A stretch of 64,000 nucleotides of DNA. Origin: Ciborinia camelliae. Taxonomy: Eukaryota; Ascomycota; Leotiomycetes; Helotiales; Sclerotiniaceae. Positions 26,248-37,979 of the stretch are shown here, in pieces. The stretch covers positions 1,399,795 through 1,463,794 of the forward strand of contig JANPYM010000003.1 of the NCBI GenBank assembly GCA_025890175.1. Direction: 5' to 3'. Below the pieces are notes generated by a model. The model made no database searches. It saw only the letters and a list, made by a program, of their open reading frames with translations, and was not told where the DNA came from. Position 1 is the stretch's first letter; the number at the start of each line of letters is the position of its first letter. The translations under genes were made by a program, and so were the position numbers.

Positions 26248-28868
26248 ATGGGTAAGGGAAAGAAAGGCAAGGGCAAGGACGGCCCAGGTCAAAACAATGA
26301 TGAACAAGACAAGCTCGCAAATGGTGGTCCCTCTGCCTCAAAGAAAGGATCAATATGGAAGCTTCCACCAAAGGTGTTTATCCCTGCAATTCCAAATGAA
26401 ACAGACACATGGAAATGGCCTGCTCTGCCTTCTGCCACTACTGATGCTCAGCAATCCCAAAAGTCACAAGCTGGCGGCAGCTCTGCAAAGACTGCTAGTG
26501 TCTCTACCAAGAAGATTACATCTATATCAGATCCCTCTTCAAGCACATTTGGCTTAAGGTATTACACTAATAATTCAGTACCTCCCAATGGGTCCCTTTG
26601 GGTGCATCCCCCTGCGCCTTCCAAGAATGGAAGTATCAAGTCCGATGATTCTGAACTGGAACCAGATCTAAGATCATGGGCTATGGTACCAGAAAATGCA
26701 AAATGGTCTTCCCTCCCCTCGTGGGTCGTCAAGCAACCATACATTAATGATACCACACTCCGGCCAACTCCGATTCCATGGTGTACCAAAAAGAGACCCA
26801 TAGCATTGGTTACTCCTCCAAAATCATGGACTGCGGTATCAAAAACTGACATATTTCCAACACCTCCCGAGCAAGAAAATCCTAACAGCATCATTGCAAG
26901 CTCTGGAATCTGGGGTGTACCGGAGCCAGTTATTGCGAAAGATCCTAATGCTGCAAACCCTTGGGCCAATATGACAGATGAAGAGATATCCATGGGGCCA
27001 AAAGAAAAGTTTCCCACCTTGGTTAACTGGCCTTTCACAGGTGAAGAAGACAGATTTAACAAGTTGGCTTCATTGGTATGATCTTCCATTCACTGTTTGT
27101 GACAAACTTTATTCTAACTACATACTTCAGGGTTTGTTCGTGGAAAATTACAAGGTTAATGTGTTCAAGCATCCAAAGGATAATCAAAACCAGAGTGCCT
27201 TGATCCGAGTACTTCAAGTGGAGGGTGTCAATGACATTCTTCTCAAAATGATCTGGGAACACCATAGCACTGCTTCAGCCTTGTCTCGGGCCAGTCAAAA
27301 ATCATGGGATGTCTTGATGGCTGTAACTGTAAGTTCTGGTTCATTGATAGTGTATTACATGACTAATATTACTAGGATATTTGGGATGTCACCGGAGGCA
27401 ACTATGGTGGCTGCGAAGTACCACGAAAGGACAACATGTTTTCGGTCGGCATCCCTCCAGTGGTTGTTGTTACCCCTACTAGAGATGGAGAGCCTATCAA
27501 ATATGTTGACCAAGTCATAAACTTGCACAAGATGTGTAAGTTTTATTTCCCATTCATCCTTTCCAAACAGTATCACTAATCATAATCTCCATCAGGCCGG
27601 GCCATGTATAACTTTGGTAAATACATGCAGAACATCCAATTTCACCATGTTCCCTTCCTCACCACCCACATTCTTGCTCTCGTCATCCCTGAAATGACTA
27701 AGCTCAGAGTTCTCGGGGTTTACAATTGCCAATTGATACCTCTTACCGAAGGTCAAGAGCTGCTCCACATCATCCAACGCGATCGTCCCCATGGCTGTGA
27801 AAACCAAGTCTCTTTAGACTTCTACCCTACATACCATGTTGGTCCATGTTCAACATATCAAGTTGGTGACAAGAAGGGTGAAAAGAAATTAGGGGAATTT
27901 CACTCGTATGGTGTCTCTTGGGATGATACCGGCTTGTTCGTCGATGCTGATACTCGAATTGCCATCTGGCAAGAAGTGGGCAGTCTGGTTTATCAGGCGA
28001 GATCACAAGGTATTGACTTTGAGTCCAAGCACACAATGTTTAGACAATGGTTGGACAAATCACCTTGTTTGGCCGTGGAAGAAACTTTGAAGGTTATTTT
28101 GAATCCACATTCAAGAGTCGAGAATGTTATTGCCCATGTTGCATATGGAGAATTTGGTGGCAGGGTCGAAAAATTCAAGAAGTCTGTACCCGGCAAGGTC
28201 CCCAATAAACCCGAGGGTTCACAATGGTATGTTGTCTCTTCTGCCCCTGTCAATATTGTCATGTTCATTTTACTTAAAACAACAAACTAACCCTTTTGTC
28301 CTTTAGGATGAAAGATGGATTCAGATGTCGAGTCTGTAATATTGTGCATCTTGGACTTTACTTCTCATACAACATGATTCGTCTATTCAAGTTAGATGAC
28401 CAAGATCGACCAATGTGCATGGGATGCAAGCTAGCCGACTACCTGGCCATGGAAAGGGACCATTACAAGCATGAAAAACGCGTGATCATCAAGAGATGGT
28501 TGTGGGATTTATCTTTGATCAATGAGGACCCTACAATTACTGGAGACTGGAACACTCAAAATCTTCCCAAATTTCTCCGAATCTTCAGACGCACCCAAGG
28601 TCGTCATGTCCTTCAGATGGCACAAATGCTTGACATTATTAGGAAGAATAATGAGCAGAAAGCACAACCTGAGTTTCATGAAACGGATGAGGTTCAGAGA
28701 CCGATTAATTATCAGGCTTTGGGTAGAAGAGGTCATTATGAGCTTCGAGCACCGACTGTCCAAGAGAAAAAAGCTATCGAAGGTGGAAAGATTCATAAGG
28801 AATGGGATTGCTTCCGCAGAGATCGTATTAATGGTCATGGACAACCTACTACCTTTAGAGGTTGGTAG
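26248..28868 (+). CDS. Uncharacterised protein with CxxC/CxxC zinc-binding motif
   Basis: I do not recognise this family. Five exons (26248-27075, 27131-27328, 27376-27535, 27596-28226, 28307-28868) joined by GT-AG introns give about 792 residues. The ATG at 26248 begins MGKGKKGKGKDG; the preceding in-frame TTG is not a start. Residues 1-280 are low-complexity with repeated W/P motifs (IWKLPPKVFIPAIP, WKWPALP, LWVHPPAPSKNG). The middle (about 280-660) is globular and holds a patchy leucine-rich section (ILALVIPEMTKLRVLGVYNCQLIPL) and DVTGGNYGGCEVPR. The C-terminal exon starts with CRVCNIVHLGLYFSYNM ending in MCMGC: two CxxC pairs about 29 residues apart, as in a treble-clef or zinc-ribbon site. 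No signal peptide or membrane helix is visible. Zinc binding is inference; function unknown. A CT-rich leader of up to 1 kb precedes it. Confidence 0.85.
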
Positions 28869-30069
28869 GTTATCTGCTTGACATATTTGGTGAGGTCTAT
28901 GGGAGCTGATTACTTCTTACTATCAACTCTCTACTCCGACATACAATCTCAACTTCCAACTTTCCACCATTTCCATCAATTTCCTTGGTTTAGTTTTTTA
29001 TTTGAAAAAAGGGGCGTTCAGGTTTTCTCTTTATCATACCATGACGCCATAAGGATATTACGACATAGCGACATAGCAAGAAAGACATTTAAAATACGAC
29101 ATGTTAAAATGTGTGCAGGAACGACATTAACTGACCTGATCTACATTTACATGCATACATACATACATCAGAGTTTTCTTCCAAGCCTCCTCTCCCCTCT
29201 AATCTTCTTTACTCTTCACCAATCGATCACTTTCTTTTCTTGCCCGAATTTCGACACCGGAAAAGAAGAACGAACGAAGGAAAATGGATGGGTGGAGGGA
29301 TGTCCAGGAAAGATACAGATGGGGATCATTCACTCACCGACAAACTTGCATGCTGGTATTAAGTTATTGGCATTGGCATTGATCTACTCCATTCCTTTCC
29401 TTTCCTTTCCTTTCCTTCCTACATCCTATCTTATCTGTATGTCTGGTTGGGGGGTATGGTTGAGCTTATTTCCTTTGATTTCCTTTCCTTTTCCTTTATT
29501 TTCGCGAGGGATATTTTCTTCACAAGGTTTCTTTTTCTTTTTTGCCTGCGGGCTTGGGGCTTGCTTGCTCGCATTGGTTTATTTGGCATGATGGTTATGA
29601 ATAATGCATCTGCGGTTTATGATGATAATTAATGGATTTTTAAAGTTTTCATTCAATGCATACCTACATAGGTACATATATGAATGATGTGAATAGGTAT
29701 GAATGTGATGTGAATAACTATTTACCTGCCCAGTACATCAACTCCATCCCATCAACCAACCTAATATAACAATGCGATTGAGACTGAGACTGACACTAAG
29801 ACTGAGTCTATCTCTATCTCTATCTCCATCCATCATCCCCCATTCATCATCCCCTATCCCTCATCCCTTATCCATCCCCCAATCCCCCCAATCCCCCCAA
29901 TCTTCCACCCCCCACCCATCATCCATCAGCAAACCCAGCTAGTTTTGCCAACTTGCTTGAACAACATTAAAGCATTAATGTATGCAGAAAACACTGAATT
30001 GTGATTCTTGATGTATAGTCATGTAGTATTGGGAGTTCTTATGAATTTGCTTTGGTTTATTATGAATTT

Positions 30070-30232
30070 GGTATGGTATGGTATGGTATGGTATGGTATG
30101 GTATGGTATGGTATGGTATGGTATGGTATGGTATGGTATGGTATGGTATGGTATGGTATGGTATGGTATGGTATGGTATGGTATGGTATGGTATGGTATG
30201 GTATGGTATGGTATGGTATGGTATGGTATGGT
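30070..30232. repeat. (GGTAT)n pentanucleotide array, about 32 copies
   Basis: Perfect GGTAT repeats without interruption. All frames stay open on both strands, giving spurious YGMVW/HTIPY peptides. Confidence 0.98.
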
Positions 30233-30456
30233 GTAAATGTGTGAATGTGTTTATTTCTTTCATGATTCATGATTCATCATTGATATTATACTATATAATA
30301 TATAAGCAAACAGTAAATAGCAGTCAACACTCAACATCCCATTTCAATAAATTCAATAAATTGTCACGTTCCAACTCCTGCTCCTGCTCCTGCTCCTGCT
30401 CCAGCAATCAATTCGTCTGATTTCCCTCCTTCCCATCCTATTCTATTCTATCTCTC

Positions 30457-30561
30457 CCTCTCCTATCCCCCTCTCCTATCCCCCTCTCCTATCCCCCTCT
30501 CCTATCCCCCTCTCCTATCCCCCTCTCCTATCCCCCTCTCCTATCCCCCTCTCCTATCCCC
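30457..30561. repeat. 13-bp minisatellite CTCTCCTATCCCC, about 8 copies
   Basis: Near-perfect tandem units; strongly strand-biased for pyrimidines. Confidence 0.95.
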
Positions 30562-31303
30562 GTTACACCTCACTCCTCACTCCATCCCCCTTACACCTTA
30601 CACCTTACACCATAAACCTTACCATAAATACCTACCCATCTTATACCTTTACCCACCCTCTCCCCTCCCCCCTTTCATAAAATTCTATAATCCTCATCCC
30701 TCCCCTGACCCCCCTACCTCCAAACTTCAAACTCCAAACTCCAAACTCTATACCACCAAAAACACATATACATATACCATCCCCCCTTCCTTTTCCTTTT
30801 TTCCCTTCTCTCCCTTCCCCCCTTCCCTCCTTTTCCTTTTTTTTTCCAATTTCCTTCCTTTTCTTTTTTCTTTCTTTTCTACCCTTCAAGCCTCCTCCTC
30901 CCTTTTTAACCCACTCACTCACCCATTTACCCATTCATTCACCCATCCACCAACCCATCCAGACAACTATTCCATATCCCTCCAAATCCCCCAACCCAAC
31001 ATCATTCAACATCATTTAACCACCCCCTACCCTAACCTCCCCCAATATCTCACCTCCCTCAATAGTTCACCTCCATAAACCCAAAAATTCACCAATCAAA
31101 ACTCCCCACTCCAAAAAGAACCAAGCAACCAAGCAACCAAGCACCACCAAAAGTATTGAATTGAATTGAATTAAACTGAACTGAACTGAAATAAATGGAT
31201 GGATGGATGGATATCACTCAACACATCTACCTACTACCTAAACATACCTACCAGACCTACCTAAAAAAATATAAACACAGAAAGAAAAAAAGAGCCCAAC
31301 CAA

Positions 31304-31489
31304 TATCCCACATCCCACATCCCACATCCCACATCCCACATCCCACATCCCACATCCCACATCCCACATCCCACATCCCACATCCCACATCCCACATCCC
31401 ACATCCCACATCCCACATCCCACATCCCACATCCCACATCCCACATCCCACATCCCACATCCCACATCCCACATCCCACATCCCACATC
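31304..31489. repeat. (CATCCCA)n heptanucleotide array, about 26 copies
   Basis: Uninterrupted CATCCCA units; the other strand reads TGGGATG. Seven-base units produce the spurious WDVGCGM peptides. Confidence 0.98.
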
Positions 31490-31962
31490 AAGAAGAAAAA
31501 TGTATAATATAAAAACACGCTACTGTATACAAAAAAAAACCCCCAAAATCCTCAAAATGCTCAATTCATTTATATCCCTGGTATCCAAATTGCCACCGTG
31601 GATATCAATACAATATCCACCCCCAGCCACCCAGCCACCCACCCATTCCTACCCGTAGGTAGGTAGATAGGTATTTATTTTCCTTTCCAATCAAATCAAA
31701 TCAAATCAATCCATTCCCAACCGTAAACAATTTGATTCCGAAAAATGTGGTTGGGTTTGCCTGCCACTATCTGCCTCCCTGCATGATATCGATCTCAATC
31801 CATCGGGCACCCACCCATTCATTCATTCGTTTACCAAAACCCCCAAAAATCCCCCTTCCATACCCCATATCCCATACCCCATATCCCCTAGCGCATACCC
31901 CAAAACAAACAATTCATCAACTCCGCGCCACCAAAGAGTGAGCACCTCCTTAACCAAGGAAT

Positions 31963-32977
31963 TTATGTAAACGAAGCAAATCTCGGAGCCGAGGTAGCTT
32001 TTGGCGGCAACTGTCTATCCAGAGATTTAAACGCCAAGGTTCGGGGGGTAAAAGGTTGTTTGGCAGGATCGACCGCGTGCGACATATTCTGCAGTTCCCA
32101 CGCTCGCTCGGAATCCGGGGTGTCGGTGGTCTTGGCTCTCTTGCCGGCCTTGGTGCTGGATTCGATGTTATCTTCGAGATCGAGGGCATTGACGGAACGT
32201 TCCAGGCGTGAGGGGATGAGAGAGTGAATGCCGAGGATGGTGTTGGCGAGGTAGATTACCCTATTTTGTTGGTTAGATTTGGGGATGTGATGCGGGGGGT
32301 GGATTGATGAGGGGTGATGAACATAACATACATCATGAACACGGTGACGGCGAAAGTACCCTTGGCCAGCTGACAATAATGAGCATTTCCAGTCGGTTCG
32401 GCATATGAACAACTCTTCGCGATATACCACGCGACATTACTTGGATGTTTGGGATCCGTATGATCCGGTCCGGCTTGTCCGTATATGCTGACAATCCAAC
32501 ATACGGTGAGAAGTCCATTGATGATAGTTGAGACGAGAGGATACCAGATGTGCATGATGAACATGACCACTTTGCAAAGTTGAATGAACATGGAAAGAAC
32601 CGAGATGCCGATATTGAAATTCTGCAATCTATAAAAACAAAAACCAGAAATGTTCTCGTCAGCCTTGTTTGCTTTCAATCTCTCGCATTTCCATCCTACG
32701 AAGAAATAAAAACTTACGTCTGACTCCAAACAAAAGCAATCTTCGGCAGCGGTCGATAATTCGCATACGCATAGAGGATCTCATCCGGACTACTATTAAA
32801 CCCATTATCGTAACCAATTTGCCATAAATTCGTGCGGTACAAATCAGGGTCTGCGATACCGAAGAGGACGAGTGCGGCGACGGTGCCTGCAAGCTCAATG
32901 ACATTGAGCCAGATGATAACTTTTGGGAATCGCCATTTGCGCTTCATGATCGGTGAGGAGAGCCATGCTGGTGCCAT
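31963..32977 (-). CDS. Four-helix integral membrane protein, fungal, uncharacterised
   Basis: Three exons (32977-32718, 32628-32332, 32260-31963; introns 32717-32629 and 32331-32261, GT-AG) encode 284 residues. The first ATG in frame is at 32977 (MAPAWLSSPIMKRKW); upstream frame continues only to a non-ATG codon. Four hydrophobic helices are visible: IIWLNVIELAGTVAALVLFG, NIGISVLSMFIQLCKVVMF with WYPLVSTIINGLLTVCWIV close behind, and FAVTVFMMVIYLANTILGI across the second intron. A Cys-containing loop (AKSCSYAEPTGNAHYC) lies between helices 3 and 4, where a disulphide is possible. The C-terminal 75 residues are charged and presumably cytosolic. The topology resembles MARVEL-type proteins, but I cannot confirm a family. 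Location in the plasma or an internal membrane is inferred. Confidence 0.8.
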
Positions 32978-34496
32978 GATGAAGGGAAAGGTAGGAGGTA
33001 TGTAGTGACGCAAATTGAGGGGAGGATAAGGCGTGAGTGAGATTATCGTATCACGATCGTCTTGTCCTGTAGATTGAGGAACAGGCGAGGAAAGATATGG
33101 GTAGGTAGGTAGGTAGTTATTTGGGTGAAAAGTTTACGTAATTATAGATGAATCAATCGCCAGCGATCATGCCATGTAATGTAATGTAATAGGTAGGTAG
33201 GTAGGTAGGTAGTTATTTACTACTGTATTCCCTCGTTGGCGATACTATATCCTCACTTTGATACTTCAAAAAGCAGGACGACGTCTCTTCAAGTCTCAAG
33301 AGCGGACCGGTAGAAATCTTCCTTGACGAGCTTATGAACGGATGGCCGCCCATGATTTATTAATATAACGGAAAGGCACATTGTGAGTCTTGTACAAGGT
33401 ATGAAGGAGGGGTGGGAAGAGTTTAACCTGCCAATGAGAAGGTAATCTGTCGAGCTTTTTTAAGCGCTGAGCTGCATCTGCTGCATGTCGATGTCGATGT
33501 GATTCGTGAAGGGTTGTGTTGGAGAGAGTGAGGTTTTGTTTATGGAACCAATTAAATTGCGGGGATGAATCTTTTTTGGGGAGTCGACAGTAAGAACCTG
33601 GAACTAGGTTAGATTAGGAAATGGTCTAAAATGAATTAGATGGCGCTTGCGGGATGGGAGGATTTAAATGATTTAAGTGGTTACGGCTATTAGGACCCCT
33701 GGTGGAGAAATACTTAATACCCGGAGCTAGTTAATATTTTGGTTTAGTGATCTAACCCGTGGACATGAGTGCACGGTCTGAAAATCTTACATTTCAAACG
33801 GTCTCTAGGTATTTTCAATAATGTATCTTTTTGTTCTTTTTTTATTATTAGAAGACTAGATATTCATATAGTATTATTATATTTTTTCAAAGTATTGAAG
33901 ATTCTCTATCAAGTAGGTAAGGTAAGCTGACAAGCAGCAGTTCCGATGATGTAATCAAGCTTCACTGAGATTAAAGTCTTTTGTACCTAAGTACCTCAGC
34001 TCTATATCTATCCATATTAGCTTACTCACTCTTTGCCCCCTGGTCCGTCTGGATTACAAAATCAACGACTTTTAAGAGATTCTCCCCGACGAAATCCAAA
34101 CTACATCCCTAGACATGTAGTGAAAGTTTCCACTCTCTCCCTCCCCATATCCCCAGTGGGATTTCCGACCTGATGAGAACTATTAGTTATCAAAAACATG
34201 TTGGCAATGACCAGCGGTCCAAAGTTTTTAATCTTACCAACTTTCCCGAATGGATCAACCCCCAAGCTAGAAACATCAAGGTCCAGAAGTCAAAGATATG
34301 ATGGGTAGTTTTCCACGTGGAAAAAAAGTACATCACCGGTCAATTTCACGCTTCTTAATCCGTATCATACACACTATCTCCGTCCCAGATATCTATACCG
34401 GCTCGCTCCATTTCACCAAAAATGGGTAAACGAGATACGGGATACGGGATATAGACAAACCCTAGATCATTTATCTACAATGACAAAATCGTTGGG
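32978..34496. other. Non-coding stretch with a palindromic E-box
   Basis: Upstream region of the membrane protein (minus) and of a small frame at 34497 (plus). GGTAGGTA runs lie at 33099-33115 and 33190-33215. A perfect 16-bp palindrome TTTTCCACGTGGAAAA with a CACGTG core is at 34309-34324. Otherwise I see nothing. Confidence 0.5.
34309..34324. promoter_or_regulatory. Palindromic CACGTG (E-box) site
   Basis: TTTTCCACGTGGAAAA is symmetric over all 16 bases. CACGTG is the known target of fungal bHLH/bZIP regulators. It lies 173 bp before the small frame at 34497; regulation of that frame is inference. Confidence 0.4.
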
Positions 34497-34751
34497 ATGA
34501 AAGAGATTGATTTTCACGAGCGAGAAATCAGATTAGATGAGCGAGGGAGCATGGGAATCTTACGAGGAGCGGCAGGCAATACGTATCAATTTAGCTATAG
34601 AGAATTAACTCGTGGACCTGAGATCAAGAAACATTTTGCGGATTTGTATCATAGGGGAGCGGCAATCGCAAAGAGCGATAGGGAATTTGGGGTCGTGAGG
34701 GAGAATGTGGAAATCTGGGAAGATGGCGAGGAGGTTCGAGATACCTCTTGA
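34497..34751 (+). CDS. Small hypothetical protein (84 residues)
   Basis: An ATG-started frame encodes a hydrophilic, charged peptide (MKEIDFHEREIRLDERGSMG, then TYQFSYRELTRGPEIKKHF and REFGVVRENVEIWEDGEEV). The composition looks like real coding sequence rather than the low-complexity translations around it, and the frame also stays open for 14 codons upstream of the ATG. No known domain is recognised and no intron is needed. It may be a lineage-specific small protein or the remnant of a larger gene. The palindromic E-box upstream is the only supporting promoter feature. Confidence 0.3.
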   Translation: MKEIDFHEREIRLDERGSMGILRGAAGNTYQFSYRELTRGPEIKKHFADLYHRGAAIAKSDREFGVVRENVEIWEDGEEVRDTS

Positions 34752-36053
34752 TGAAGTTTTTCATATAGGAAATACATCCAGTCACCTTGAATACTTTCTA
34801 GCCTTTTGTATATCGTTCTAATTTACTTGCATTGATATGTGTGTGTACAATAGATATGCACCCCCGTTCCTCCTCCTCCTCCTCAAGAGTCAAAATATCG
34901 ACCGCCCTCCAGCCCGCCGCTCCCCCAGAGTGACCCTCAATAAATCAACCATACCCACATCCCCATCCCCATCCCCCCTCGAAAAGAAAACCTCTCATCC
35001 AAACCTCTCATCCAAACATCCAAACATCAAACATCCAAACATCCAAACATCAAAACCATTATCTATAATCTATAGTATTCACACCAGACCCAGACCCAGA
35101 CTCCAGACCCCGAGCCAAATCCAAACCCAAACCCAAACCCAAAGTCCAGAAAACCTTCACACTTCTAGATACAAACTACAAACTACAAACTAAAAAATCC
35201 AAAATCCAAAATCCAAACTACAAGCTAGATACCAGATACCAGATACTTAACCTACTAACCTACTAGATATCTATGATCTACTGATTACTTATCAGGTACT
35301 CGTATAGAATATCTATCTGCCTTCAAAAGCGTGATCTATCCATCCCCTTATCCATGCATGCATTCATTATCCGAATAATCCAGTCCAGTTTTCGAGGAAT
35401 GTGAAGCATCGAGTAAGTCACTAGTTATACACACTTACAAAAACACACACACATAAAAACCCAAAACAAACCCCCACTAATTTCCCACACACTCTCACAC
35501 TCTCAATCTCATCCTCATCCTCACACAAACATGATAAATAGAAATTGTCATTAATTTCATACTACACTCACAAGTTCTCAGTTCTCATTTTCAAATACGC
35601 ACAAAGAACCTCCCATACCATACCATCCCAATCCATCCCAATCCAGATCAGCCAAGATCAAAGATCAGATCAAAGATCGGGTCAGGTCAGCTAGGTGGCT
35701 CCCATCCGATAACATCATCATACCTAGTATAAAATATCGCCCTATTTTGGATTCGGGCAATATGCGCGCATGTGTTTGGTATAACCGCATCCCCCATTCT
35801 TGATTTCCCCCAAATTTCGCCCGCGGTAGATAGACCCATTCGTCCTAAAGATCGTCAATCACAATTCCCAACCCCACGCCCAACCTTGTCCATATTTCAT
35901 TTCCCACCCTACACCATACGCTTCCATACGCATCCATCCTGTGTCATCCTGCCCTAAAACTCCTAACGACAATAAACTCCGACGCTTGAGAATAAAATAA
36001 AACAATACTATACTTAGAATACCCCAAGCCTTCAATATCCCTCAACCAAGTCA
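34752..36053. other. Non-coding stretch
   Basis: AT/AC-rich low-complexity sequence with AAACATCC and CAAACCC repeats (34990-35220). No gene was recognised. Confidence 0.6.
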
Positions 36054-37979
36054 TTAATAACTCAAATCCACATCGGCTAATCCCGCAATGATTTTATCTT
36101 CCTCTGACAAAGTTCCCTCACTTCCTGTTGCACTTGCACTTGTACCCGTTCGCCTCCTCGGTTCTTCATCATCAGCGAGTTGTAGTTGTAATTGGATACC
36201 ACTTGCAGATGCTCCTACATCTCGCATCTCTTGGAAACTCCAACTAGGTTCAAAGCTGCTACTATGCCAAGCATGTTCAACTCTTTCGTACAACTCATCG
36301 ATCTGCTCAAGACTGATCTTGCTCGTCTCGTAAACCATTCCCCATACGAATATAAAGGCGACGACACAAAAGCAAGCCCAAAGAAAGAATATCTTTGCTT
36401 GAAGATTTGTATAGCCGGGCCCAGTATTGATCATATATGGAACGCTATAAGCTATGGCGAAATTGAGAAGCCAATTCGAAGCCGTGGAGATTGACATGGA
36501 CTTTGCTCGAACCTTCAAGGGGTAAATTTCTGAGGTGACGACCCAAGCGACCGGTCCCCAGGATGATGCGAAAAAGAAGATGAATAAGCAGACGAATACA
36601 ATGATTACTATATTCACAGCTCTCGCCTCTTCCCCCGCTGCAGTTCCAACTGATGCAATCAAGAAATGACAAACTGCCATTCCTGCTGAACCTACCATGA
36701 GAAGACGTCGTCGACCCAAGGATTCGACTAAAATCATTCCGGGAAGAGTTGAGACGGTGTTTACTATGTTGGAAATAAGTTGAATAACATAAGGTGATGA
36801 AATACCGACATTCTTGAAGAAAGTGGTACCACTAAAATTAGCTAGTTAGTCACTGCATATTATAATGGAAGTGAATGATATGCCACAAAGAGTAACATTG
36901 ATTTTACTCACTAGTAGAAGATAAAATTCTATTGAACTGATTAGCAATTTAAAATTTACCACTGGGAGGAATACACATACACATCCAGTCAATTGTTGAA
37001 GCATTTGTAGAACACAACCTGTTAGAAGTCGACGCCCGAGATGCGGCGAGCCTAGGACAATATCTTTGTATGTTGAAGGACCTAGGCTCAGCTCATATTC
37101 ATGATTTGCTTCTATCTCAGCCAACTCTTCGATCAAAGCGGGATGTGTTATGTCAAGGCGACGAAGCCGACTTAGCGACGAAGCAGCAGCTTGATGTTTT
37201 CCGCGTTTGATGAGATATCGAGGAGTTTCGGGCAAGAGAGCAAGGCCAAGGAAGAGAATGCCTGCAAAAACGAATTGTAAAGAGAACGGAATGCGAAAGG
37301 CTTTCGGGCCATCAATGCCTTCGGTAAATATGTTGACAACGGCTGCGAGAAGAATTCCACAGGTGATGGCGAGTTGGTATGCGCATACCAGAGTTCCGCG
37401 AATCCATTTCGGTGACATCTCAGATTGATATAATGGGACGAGGACAGATATAATTCCAACACCTAAACCCGCGAAGAATCTAAATGACTGTCAGCCGTCT
37501 TTCTCCAATATATGCGATACAACGCAACATACCTTCCAGCTATAAGCATCGGCAGATGCATTGCAGCAGTCTGCAGTGCCACCCCGATACAAAATATACC
37601 AACAGCGATGATGAGAGATATTCGTCGACCAATATTATCACCAAGTGGCGCTGCCAATAAAGCTCCGAAGAATGTTCCGGCGCTCAATATTGCAACGATT
37701 TGGGCGGATTGTCCAGGCGATATAGATAATTCATTGTCAGAAAGATCAATGTAACCAGTCGAGAATTGTTTGCGAAAGGCATGCATTGCCACCACTCCAG
37801 ATATTGTACTGAATACCCAGTCAGTATTCATCAGGCCGTGAATTGTTCCCGCGCCGTACTCACCCAGTATCATAACCGAATAAGATTCCTCCTGTCGCGA
37901 CGAACAGTCCTATCATAATAGCCGGCGCAGATGAACCGGCAACATTATCGGGTTTGTGCCAGGTCATGGCTATGGCCAT
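36054..37979 (-). CDS. MFS sugar (hexose) transporter
   Basis: A 12-helix major facilitator sugar transporter of about 561 residues, expected to import hexoses across the plasma membrane by proton symport or facilitation. Five exons: 37979-37864, 37808-37533, 37479-36981, 36928-36912 (17 nt), 36831-36054. All introns are GT-AG (55, 53, 52 and 80 nt). Family signatures in order: GILFGYDTGTISG (helix 1), GDNIGRRISL, GRFFAGLGVGIISVLVPLYQ, LPETPRYLIKRG, QMLQQLTG, ESLGRRRLL, SSWGPVAWVVTSEIYPLKVR, and YETSKISLEQIDELYERV at the end of the last helix, followed by a 70-residue cytosolic tail. The last motif resembles fungal high-affinity glucose transporters. The tiny fourth exon supplies NFIFYY of helix 7; the preceding residue is Cys where Val is usual. 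The start at 37979 is the first ATG in frame. Confidence 0.88.

Larger units (their letters stand above)
28869..31962. other. Non-coding stretch with three long minisatellites
   Basis: No supported gene. Apart from the minisatellites listed separately, it contains pyrimidine-rich tracts (30560-31100), TGAATTGAATTGAA-type repeats (31150-31190) and ATGG runs. Reading frames through the repeats are artefacts. Confidence 0.65.

Noticed and set aside
30008..30420. Long frames reading VWYGM / HTIPY on both strands
   Set aside because: They are translations of the (GGTAT)n array; every frame is open because the unit contains no stop.
31195..31518. Frames reading SHIPHPT / WDVGCGM repeats
   Set aside because: By-products of the (CATCCCA)n array, not proteins.
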